Below are positions 1-5,079 of a DNA stretch of 5,307 nucleotides, in pieces. Source of the DNA: Pyrinomonadaceae bacterium (lineage in GTDB: Bacteria > Acidobacteriota > Blastocatellia > Pyrinomonadales > Pyrinomonadaceae); assembly GCA_018060305.1 (NCBI GenBank), contig JAGOWF010000207.1, forward strand, positions 1 to 5,307, read 5' to 3'. Each line of letters starts with the position of its first letter. The stretch's first letter is position 1. The notes below the pieces were generated by a model. That model was not told the origin of the DNA. It was given only the letters and a program-made list of their open reading frames with translations, and did not search any database. The position numbers and the translations under genes are program-made.

Positions 1-630
1 TTTGGGTTTATCGCGACGTGGATCGATACGGGTTTTACGCACTTTGTCATGCTGTCGGGCGTGACGGAGCAGATCGCGTCCAACAATCAGTGGTGGCTCA
101 GCCTGAATGAAGCCAACCAGATCGGTGCGACACATATCCTGTCGAACAACATTCTCGTGACGTTCCGCGTGTTTGCGATGGGCGTCTTTCTCGGGATCGG
201 CTCGTTCTACGACCTTGCATTTGAGGGCGCGCGCATCGGGAGCGTATTTGGTGCGTGCTACAAACTTAATCCGCCGTTCGGTAATGCGCTGGCGAGTTTC
301 GTCGTAGGCCACGGCGTGATCGAGCTGTCTTGTATATTCTTCTGCGGCGGCGCTGGAATGATGATCGGCTACTCGATCATCGACCCCGGCGACCTGACAC
401 GTGGACAGGCATTAAAAAAGAAAGGCGTCGAGGCGGCAAAGATCGTCATTGGCTGTGCGTTCTTTTTGGTGATCGCGGGCTTGATCGAAGGCTTCCTCTC
501 GCCGTCGGGCCTGCCGCCGATCATCAAGGTCGCAACCGGAATCGGCACGGGGCTGGCGATGTACGCATATCTGCTATTCGCCGGACAAGAAGTACGCCAC
601 AGAGACACGGAGAGCACTGAGGCAATTTAG
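1..630 (+). CDS. SpoIIM/DUF95 family membrane protein, 5' partial
   Basis: The frame is open from the first base, so the gene starts outside the window; 209 codons are visible, ending in TAG at 628-630. An internal ATG at 49 is not a convincing start because the 16 codons before it read as good protein (FGFIATWIDTGFTHFV). The protein is an integral membrane protein. Segments with hydrophobic character fall at about residues 50-72, 100-127, 147-167 and 176-195 of the visible part. Family hallmarks seen are the SNNI motif followed by a G-x-F-x-G-IGS stretch, the VVGHGVIEL motif near the middle, and IEGFLSPSGLP before the last helix. SpoIIM-family members outside the Firmicutes have no proven sporulation role and often sit near RDD, MoxR and DUF58 genes; a DUF58 gene lies 2.1 kb away here. 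The last residues (about QEVRHRDTESTEAI) are encoded by a palindromic repeat and look like an acquired tail. Family assignment is firm; cellular role is unknown. Confidence 0.9.
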   Translation, partial: FGFIATWIDTGFTHFVMLSGVTEQIASNNQWWLSLNEANQIGATHILSNNILVTFRVFAMGVFLGIGSFYDLAFEGARIGSVFGACYKLNPPFGNALASFVVGHGVIELSCIFFCGGAGMMIGYSIIDPGDLTRGQALKKKGVEAAKIVIGCAFFLVIAGLIEGFLSPSGLPPIIKVATGIGTGLAMYAYLLFAGQEVRHRDTESTEAI

Positions 631-663
631 TCGATTCTCGGTGCCCTCTGTGTTCTCTGTGGC
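596..663. repeat. Palindromic repeat, CACAGAGA type (element A)
   Basis: Two inverted arms, 596-617 and 641-663, match at 20 positions with two mismatches and one bulged base; the loop is 618-640. The left arm is built of tandem 8-9 nt units that each begin with CAC (CACAGAGA at 598, CACGGAGAG at 606, CACTGAGG at 615). The element spans the junction of two convergent genes: both stop codons (TAG at 628-630 on plus, TAA at 629-627 on minus) lie in the loop and overlap. Transcribed from either side it would form a long hairpin, so it could act as a convergent-transcript boundary, but it lacks a T-tract and is not a classical intrinsic terminator. It resembles REP/MITE-like short repeats; its copy number in the genome cannot be seen from here. 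Confidence 0.8.
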
Positions 664-1379
664 AGATGTATGCCGAACGCATTCCTTGCGGCGCGTTTCA
701 TTGCGGCGGTGTCGCCCGATGTGAGGAATTCGTCTCGGCCGCCGGTGGGCAGCCGCCATTGACGGACGATGTTGACCATCTTGGCGGCGGGATCGATGAA
801 CTTCGTGTCGGGCGATACAAACTCGCGCAAGATCGGCGTGATCGCGGGATAGTGTGTGCACGCCAACAGGACGTGAGAGCATTCGCACATCGGTGCGAGA
901 ATGCGTTTCGCCTCGGCCCGCAGCGTGTCCGAGCCTGTATCCCCGCTCTCGATCAGGCCCGACAGCGGCTGGGCGATCCGCTGAATGACGCTGATGCCCT
1001 TTTCGTTGAATCCGCGGCGATACACGCCCGACAGGATCGTCCGCCGGCCGCCGACCACGCCGAGATGTGCGGGTTTGAGCTTCGCGGTGAACGTGATCGC
1101 TGGGCCGATAACGCCTTCGATCGTGAGGCCTGAACTATCGATATACGGGAGCGCGGTGCTCGCTGCGTTGCAGCCGACCACGATATGCGTGACGCCGCGC
1201 GACTTAAGATATCCGATGACGTCATTGAGTCTGCCGACAAGTTCCGCCCGCGACATCTTGCCGTATGGCGTCACGCCGGTGTCGGAAAAGTAGGTGACAG
1301 GAATGTCGCCAAGACGTTCCTTTATCAGCCTATAAATACTGACGCCGCCGATGCCCCAGTCGATAATGCCGAGCCGCAT
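627..1379 (-). CDS. murI: Glutamate racemase (MurI) family protein with altered substrate-site residues
   Basis: The 250-residue product has the length and layout of MurI, the cytosolic cofactor-independent racemase that makes D-glutamate for peptidoglycan. Visible landmarks are Asp7 in the N-terminal IIDWGIGG motif, PYG at 38-40, Cys70 in VVGCNAAS, Glu144 in GLIESGD, and Cys174/His176 in LLACTHYP, so the two-cysteine catalytic pair and its helpers are present. Two positions differ from the usual signature: DSG is DWG (Ser to Trp at 8) and CNTAS is CNAAS (Thr to Ala at 72). In characterised MurI enzymes these residues contact the substrate, so activity or specificity may differ; a related Asp/Glu racemase is the alternative. 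The ATG at 1379 is chosen because the N-terminal motif begins right after it; no good Shine-Dalgarno is seen, and a large palindrome lies directly upstream. It is the last gene of the minus-strand block. The tail after about NAFG (LPQRTQRAPRID) is encoded by element A, and the stop overlaps the stop of the convergent SpoIIM gene. Confidence 0.85.
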   Translation of the reverse strand: MRLGIIDWGIGGVSIYRLIKERLGDIPVTYFSDTGVTPYGKMSRAELVGRLNDVIGYLKSRGVTHIVVGCNAASTALPYIDSSGLTIEGVIGPAITFTAKLKPAHLGVVGGRRTILSGVYRRGFNEKGISVIQRIAQPLSGLIESGDTGSDTLRAEAKRILAPMCECSHVLLACTHYPAITPILREFVSPDTKFIDPAAKMVNIVRQWRLPTGGRDEFLTSGDTAAMKRAARNAFGIHLPQRTQRAPRID

Positions 1380-1382
1380 ACT

Positions 1383-1468
1383 AGGATTTTCCCACGAAAT
1401 ACACGAAATGCACGAAAGAGAGACCAGTTCTTATTCGGGTTTTGCGTGTATTTTCGTGGGCCAATCCT
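1383..1468. repeat. Palindromic repeat, CACGAAATA type (element B)
   Basis: Inverted arms at 1383-1416 and 1434-1468 match at 28 positions with six mismatches and one extra base, leaving a 17-nt loop. The left arm contains three tandem 9-nt units of the form CACGAAAnn (1393-1401, 1402-1410, 1411-1419). The element fills almost the whole gap between the methyltransferase gene (stop TAA at 1470-1468, sharing one base with the right arm) and the racemase start codon (1379-1377). In the minus-strand transcript it would fold into a stem of about 34 bp ending a few bases before the racemase ATG, which could reduce read-through, protect the upstream mRNA or mask ribosome binding. It is not followed by a T-tract. 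The CAC-unit plus inverted-copy design is shared with element A, though the base sequence differs. Confidence 0.8.
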
Positions 1469-2769
1469 TATGGATAGCTCAGTTTCGCCTCGACGCCGGT
1501 CTCGACCGGGCCGCTGTCAAAGGCGACGATGCGCGAGTGCCATGCCATGTTTAAGATCTCCATTTTTTGCCCGGCGAAGCGGCTTTCGAGATACCACTTC
1601 ATCTCGTGCTCGGAACGGATCGGGTTGTACTCGAGCATCTTTTTCCAGTCGGGATGCGTGACGAGTTTTTTGAGCGCGGCGTCGAATCGCGCGTTCGCCT
1701 TCTGGTTTTTCATCGTCCGGAGCTTGTCCGACAGCAGCCTCGGATACTCGCGGATCGCCACGGGCACCGTGACCATGTCGATTATCAGAAACTTGCCGCC
1801 CGGCCGCGTTACGCGTTTGATCTCGGCAAGCAGCGGATCCCAATCGAGATAGCGAAACGACATGAGCGAGGTGACGCAGTCGAATGAGTTGTCGGGAAAC
1901 GGCAGGACGGGCCCTTTGATAATTTCAAATCTCAAATTTGAGATCTCAGAATTCTTTATCCTCGCCCGTTCAATGATCTTGCTCGATTCGTCAACGCCGG
2001 TGCCGGATTCGATGCGATCTGCCAAGGCGTTGAGCAAGGCGCCGTTGCCGCAGCCGATGTCGAGAAAGTCGATCCTGCCCGCAGGAAGGTGTTCATTGAG
2101 CCAGTTCCATTCGTCTTTCCGGACGCGGATATCCTGAAACGCCGCGTCGTACAATTCGGCGACGTGATCGTATGACGTGTCGCCGTCGGGTGGGCGTGGC
2201 TCAAACCGTTTCATTTTCTCCGCGGGTTCGAGGCCGAGTCGCTTTTTGGCGGCACCGGCGACGCCATGCGATTTGCGGCCCTTGCAACCGATCGTGTATA
2301 GCGGAGCGGTGGTGCTGTCGCCGGCAGAAACGAATTTCTCCTTGCTCCGTGAGAAAGTCGTGTACCAAAAGAAGCCGTACGCCGGCACATTAAATGTCCG
2401 CGCAAAAAACGGCGCGAACCAACGCGCCGACCGGCAGCAATAGAACGCCGCAGTGCCGTCCTCGGCAAACGGTATCTCCATCCGCTCCCATTCATACGGC
2501 GAGAACTGCTCGGGAAACGCGACCGTCCCAAACATCGGCCCGTACATTCCCGAGTGGCCGACGAAGATGAATTCCTTGATCGTTTTCCCTGCCTCGCTGA
2601 CCTCAGCGATCGCGTGGAGGACGTCGTGTTTGGATTCCACAGCCCGCGTCGTGACGGTCTCACCGGCTCGACGCTTTTCCGAGGCCATCGTCTCGGCAAC
2701 GACCGGAAACTGATGCCCGCCGAGGCGATATTTTGTTGTATAGATGATAAGGACGACAGTTTCGGCCAT
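1468..2769 (-). CDS. Caspase/CHAT-like N-terminal domain fused to class I SAM-dependent methyltransferase
   Basis: The 433-residue protein has two parts. Residues 1 to about 170 show alternating hydrophobic strands and helices with two striking motifs: EFIFVGHSGMYGPMFG (His72) and AAFYCCRSARWFAPFFA (Cys111/Cys112), followed by VPAYGF. The strand-His-Gly-type loop and strand-Cys spacing resemble clan CD proteases (caspase, CHAT, DUF4347), so a His/Cys active site is plausible but unproven. Residues from about 200 form a Rossmann methyltransferase: motif I FLDIGCGNG at 235-243, acidic TGVDES at 257-262, LPFPDNSFDCVTS at 289-301 and VTRPGGKFLIID at 320-331. No signal peptide is seen, so it is presumably cytosolic; the methyl acceptor cannot be inferred. 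The ATG at 2769 lies 2 bp after the DUF58 stop, which suggests translational coupling; AAGGAG and GAGG stretches occur in the end of DUF58 at a rather long distance. An AT-rich palindrome (1921-1954) inserts KNSEISNLRFEI between the acidic motif and the LPFPDNSFD motif. The methyltransferase call is firm; the N-terminal one is moderate. Confidence 0.85.
   Translation of the reverse strand: MAETVVLIIYTTKYRLGGHQFPVVAETMASEKRRAGETVTTRAVESKHDVLHAIAEVSEAGKTIKEFIFVGHSGMYGPMFGTVAFPEQFSPYEWERMEIPFAEDGTAAFYCCRSARWFAPFFARTFNVPAYGFFWYTTFSRSKEKFVSAGDSTTAPLYTIGCKGRKSHGVAGAAKKRLGLEPAEKMKRFEPRPPDGDTSYDHVAELYDAAFQDIRVRKDEWNWLNEHLPAGRIDFLDIGCGNGALLNALADRIESGTGVDESSKIIERARIKNSEISNLRFEIIKGPVLPFPDNSFDCVTSLMSFRYLDWDPLLAEIKRVTRPGGKFLIIDMVTVPVAIREYPRLLSDKLRTMKNQKANARFDAALKKLVTHPDWKKMLEYNPIRSEHEMKWYLESRFAGQKMEILNMAWHSRIVAFDSGPVETGVEAKLSYP
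1921..1954. repeat. AT-rich palindromic insert inside the methyltransferase gene (element C)
   Basis: A perfect 16-bp palindrome, ATCTCAAATTTGAGAT, occupies 1929-1944, flanked by AATT at 1921-1924 and 1950-1953 and by further partly repeated TCAAAT/TCTCAGA sequence. The stretch is clearly richer in A and T than the surrounding gene. It lies in frame in the minus-strand methyltransferase gene and encodes about KNSEISNLRFEI, in the variable region between the SAM-binding acidic motif and LPFPDNSFD. It keeps the frame open, so it looks like a short repeat that has been absorbed into coding sequence. The exact ends of any insertion cannot be fixed without homologues. Confidence 0.6.
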
Positions 2770-2771
2770 AT

Positions 2772-4094
2772 TTAGAGTAAGCCTCGCTCCTTGACCTTGA
2801 GATAGCTTTCAAGCAGCCGCGGCGCGAGCGTTTTCGCGGTTACGTCGAGGGCGAGGCCGCCCAGCGATTCGACCAGCCGCAACGCGGCGGCGCGTTGGTG
2901 AATGATCTCTTCGGCGGCGGATTGGGTAAAGACTTCCTTCACATCGGCGGGCGGCCGGCTGACAGCGGCGTTGAGGTCGCGGTCGCCGATTGTTGCAACC
3001 AAAGGCAGGTGACGCGGGCGGAGGAGTTTTAGCGACGTGATCAGTTCTTTTGAACTATCTTTATCCACAAGATCGGTCAATATCACGACGAACGAACGTT
3101 TCTTTAGATTCGAAGCAATGTATTGAAAGCCTCGTGCGTATGACGGCTCGACGATCTCCGGCTCGACATCATAGAGCGATTCGAGCACAGCGTCGATGTG
3201 CTCGACGCCGCGTTTGGGCGGCAGGAAGCGCCGCACGCGTCGGCCAAAAACAAGCAGCCCGCAATTATCGCCCGCGCGGGCGCACGCCGACATCAACGCA
3301 AGCGATGCATGTATGGCCGTGTCGAATTTCGTTTCGTCGTCGATCCGTCCGGTCATCAGGCGGCCCGCGTCGATAGCGATCATTACGGTCTGGTCGCGTT
3401 CGATCTGGTATTGGCGCGTCGTGAGTTTATGTCGCCGAGCGGTCGCCGTCCACGAGATATGCCGCAGTTCATCGCCGCGAACGTAATCGCGCATCGATTC
3501 GAATTCACGGCCCTCGCCACGCCGGATCGAACGCCGTTGAATAGCCAGGAATGAACGCGCTCCGAGTGCTTTCAATTCCATTTCGCGTGCTCGCCGCATG
3601 TTGGGATAGACCTTGACCCTTTGCGGTTCACCCATGGTCGCGGAGCACCACACAAGGCCGAGCTGCGAAAGAAACCTCACGGCCGTGCCGCCAAACGTGT
3701 AGGCCCCGCGCCGCTTCGGTGTCAGGTGATAGTAAAACTCAGCCGTCCCATGCGCGATCACAGTAAACTCTGACTCGCGACCCTCGTCGAGATGCATTCG
3801 CGGCGGGTATTCGTCCTTGATCCGCAGGCTGATGGGCAACGATGATACGTTTTCGACCAGCACGCTGACCCTGGTCGGATCGCCGATGGCAAATCGCCGG
3901 TCAAATTCACGAGTTACAACGATGTCCGCTCTTCGTCCGCGGCTGACAAGAAAATCGCCGACAGCAGCGGCTAATAGCAGCACGTCATACGCCAATACCG
4001 GATATCGCAGTCCGGGCCATCCCCATGACAATGAGAGCGGCACAAAACCTATTGCGAACAGGATGTAGAATCGACGCGAGAATATTGGCAGCAT
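2772..4094 (-). CDS. DUF58 domain-containing membrane-anchored protein (vWA-like)
   Basis: The 440-residue product has the usual length of full DUF58 proteins. Two N-terminal hydrophobic segments (about residues 8-25 and 31-50) form a membrane hairpin. Residues 55-165 are beta-rich with phrases such as RVSVLVENVS and PKRRGAYTFGG, as in the extracytoplasmic-type beta domain of this family. The DUF58 signature follows at 195-220: GREFESMRDYVRGDELRHISWTATAR is present in the sequence, with the conserved R-x-Y-x-x-GD and W-x-A-T-A-R elements. A vWA-like region follows (MIAIDAGRLM at 238-247 and VVILTDLVD at 336-344); the MIDAS DxSxS motif is degenerate (DAGRL), as often in DUF58. Family members usually pair with MoxR AAA+ ATPases in assembly or chaperone-type systems; none is present here, and the gene is the first of its block. 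It starts at ATG 4094, without a strong Shine-Dalgarno, and ends 2 bp before the methyltransferase start. Family assignment is firm; function is unknown. Confidence 0.92.
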   Translation of the reverse strand: MLPIFSRRFYILFAIGFVPLSLSWGWPGLRYPVLAYDVLLLAAAVGDFLVSRGRRADIVVTREFDRRFAIGDPTRVSVLVENVSSLPISLRIKDEYPPRMHLDEGRESEFTVIAHGTAEFYYHLTPKRRGAYTFGGTAVRFLSQLGLVWCSATMGEPQRVKVYPNMRRAREMELKALGARSFLAIQRRSIRRGEGREFESMRDYVRGDELRHISWTATARRHKLTTRQYQIERDQTVMIAIDAGRLMTGRIDDETKFDTAIHASLALMSACARAGDNCGLLVFGRRVRRFLPPKRGVEHIDAVLESLYDVEPEIVEPSYARGFQYIASNLKKRSFVVILTDLVDKDSSKELITSLKLLRPRHLPLVATIGDRDLNAAVSRPPADVKEVFTQSAAEEIIHQRAAALRLVESLGGLALDVTAKTLAPRLLESYLKVKERGLL

Positions 4095-4191
4095 TCGATA
4101 TTTGAACCATCATACCGCTGCTGCGAGATAAAAACTATGCCTGGGCGATACAACCGATTCCGGTCGCGGTGGCTCAAAGTAGTGGCCCGTT
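4095..4191. other. Divergent intergenic region between DUF58 and the exported-protein gene
   Basis: These 97 bp separate two divergent start codons and must hold, or lie downstream of, the promoters for both. The best plus-strand candidate is TTGAAC at 4102-4107 with a poor -10 near 4125-4132. On the minus strand TTGTAT pairs with TATCTC at 17-nt spacing, again weak. Neither is good enough to annotate as a promoter. No ribosome binding site close to consensus is seen before either start codon, and no palindrome stands out. Confidence 0.4.
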
Positions 4192-4677
4192 ATGCGAATT
4201 TCTATTCTACTATTTCTCTTGCTAGCCGTATGCCCTCTGGCTGCGTTTTCACAGCCCGATCCACCAGCCGCTCCGACGGTAGAAGAGGCCTATTTGGCTA
4301 AGGATGACGGCAAGGGCAAGGCCGGTGAGCAGGTCGGTGAGTTTCTGACTACCGACATACCGATCCACTGCGTCGTCCTGCTCGATTCGATGGCAAAGGT
4401 CACTGTCAAGATGAATTTTGTTGCCGTCAACGTCTCGGGCGTAAAGGCGGAGACCAAGATCGTGACGGCCAGTTACACGACAAAGGCGGGCCAAAACCGA
4501 GTCTATTTTACCGGCCGGCCCGATGGCCGCTGGACGCCGGGCAAATACCGTGTCGATCTGTTTCTGGACGGCAAGGCCGCGTCGAATATTGCGTTCGAGA
4601 TAAGGTCCGGCACCGTCAACGCGGGCAATAGCTTTCGCCCCGCGGCGAAGCCGCCCACAAAAGCGAACGAGCCATAG
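4192..4677 (+). CDS. Small exported protein of unknown function, probable Ig-like fold
   Basis: The 161-residue product begins with a clear signal peptide: Met-Arg, a hydrophobic core ILLFLLLAV and a likely signal peptidase I site after AFS (residues 18-20), before QPDPPAAP. Cys14 in LAVCP does not make a good lipobox because Val precedes it, so a soluble secreted or periplasmic protein is favoured over a lipoprotein. The mature part is predicted beta-rich, with alternating strands such as KVTVKMNFVAV and a phrase DGRWTPGKYRVDLFLDGK at 111-128, followed by IAFEI, a pattern seen in small Ig-like domains that bear a W-x-P-G-x-Y-x-V strand. The C-terminal 20 residues are rich in Pro, Ala and Lys and look disordered. 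I do not recognise a specific family. The gene is transcribed alone, divergent from DUF58, and ends 4 bp before a strong terminator. The start is supported by the signal peptide rather than by a ribosome site, which is poor. Confidence 0.85.
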   Translation: MRISILLFLLLAVCPLAAFSQPDPPAAPTVEEAYLAKDDGKGKAGEQVGEFLTTDIPIHCVVLLDSMAKVTVKMNFVAVNVSGVKAETKIVTASYTTKAGQNRVYFTGRPDGRWTPGKYRVDLFLDGKAASNIAFEIRSGTVNAGNSFRPAAKPPTKANEP

Positions 4678-4681
4678 ATAC

Positions 4682-4726
4682 AAAAAAAATGCCCGGAACT
4701 CGAATGAATTCCGGGCGTTTCTTTTT
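4682..4726. terminator. Bidirectional intrinsic terminator
   Basis: A perfect 8-bp GC-rich stem (GCCCGGAA at 4691-4698 with TTCCGGGC at 4709-4716) is followed on the plus strand by GTTTCTTTTT and preceded by eight A residues at 4682-4689, which become a T-tract on the minus strand. It lies between the stop codons of the convergent exported-protein gene (plus, ends 4677) and RRM gene (minus, ends 4739), so it can serve both. Confidence 0.93.
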
Positions 4727-4738
4727 CAAAAAGATGCC

Positions 4739-5050
4739 TTACCAGCGGTTGCCCTGGAAGCTGCCGTAGCCGCCGCCTCCGCCTGCTCCGCGGCCGCGAT
4801 CTTCGCGGGGTTTTGCCTGGTTGACCTTGATCTCACGGCCCATGAATTCGGTGCCGTTCAGATCGGCGATGGCCTTTTCGCCATCTTCGTTATTTGCCAT
4901 TTCGACAAAGCCAAAACCGCGTGAGCGGCCCGTCTCGCGATCCTCAACGACCGAGGCTGACTCGACCGCGCCGATACCGGCAAACAGCTCTTCGAGCTCG
5001 TGACTTCCGGTCTGAAATGATAGGTTTCCTACGTAAAGTTTCATTGACAT
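4739..5050 (-). CDS. RRM-domain RNA-binding protein with glycine-rich tail
   Basis: The 103-residue product is a single RNA recognition motif. RNP2 is KLYVGNLSF (residues 4-12) and RNP1 is RGFGFVEM (44-51), with the conserved aromatic residues Tyr6, Phe46 and Phe48 that stack on RNA bases; the beta-4 phrase GREIKVNQAKPRE closes the domain at about 71-83. A short Arg/Gly tail (RGRGAGGGGGYGSFQGNRW) follows, as in the small bacterial and cyanobacterial Rbp proteins, which bind single-stranded RNA and are often induced by cold. ATG at 5050 is preferred, giving MSMKLYVGN; ATG at 5044 is equally possible, and an in-frame TTG at 5086 is unlikely because it would place the ribosome site inside the gene. 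A strong AGGAGGGG lies unusually far upstream (see the leader entry). The gene is monocistronic as far as the window shows, and shares a terminator with the convergent exported-protein gene. Confidence 0.93.
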   Translation of the reverse strand: MSMKLYVGNLSFQTGSHELEELFAGIGAVESASVVEDRETGRSRGFGFVEMANNEDGEKAIADLNGTEFMGREIKVNQAKPREDRGRGAGGGGGYGSFQGNRW

Positions 5051-5079
5051 ACAAATATTTAACTGTCCCCTCCTGAGGG
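5051..5079 (-). promoter_or_regulatory. Leader of the RRM gene with distant Shine-Dalgarno in a small hairpin
   Basis: Reading the minus strand, AGGAGGGG (5074-5067) is followed by an AU-rich spacer before ATG at 5050; the core AGGAGG ends 18 nt from that ATG and 24 nt from the second one. Normal spacing is about 5-9 nt. The same site sits in the short inverted sequence CCCTCAGGAGGG (5079-5068), which could fold with a CAGG loop and partly hide the ribosome site. A structure-controlled leader is possible for this family, but this is inference. Confidence 0.5.

Noticed and set aside
596..663. CRISPR-like or tandem repeat array
   Set aside because: The units are about 9 nt, without spacers, and are arranged as an inverted pair; this is a palindromic repeat, not a CRISPR array.
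574..888. Minus-strand reading frame of 104 codons overlapping the racemase and repeat
   Set aside because: It is a shadow of the racemase gene in another frame, with an Arg/His-rich composition; its end reads through the repeat.
1351..1554. Plus-strand frame giving HEIHEMHERE-type sequence
   Set aside because: It arises from the 9-nt units of element B read in frame and overlaps two real genes; it has no ribosome site or family features.
3050..3554. Plus-strand open frames antisense to DUF58
   Set aside because: They are Arg- and Ser-rich shadows of a well-supported DUF58 gene.
4192..4260. Lipoprotein signal (LAVC) in the exported protein
   Set aside because: Val at -1 and the following Pro do not match a lipobox, while a signal peptidase I site after AFS fits well.
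4249..4683. Minus-strand 144-codon frame opposite the exported protein
   Set aside because: The plus-strand gene has a clear signal peptide and a terminator; the antisense frame starts at the terminator and lacks recognisable features.
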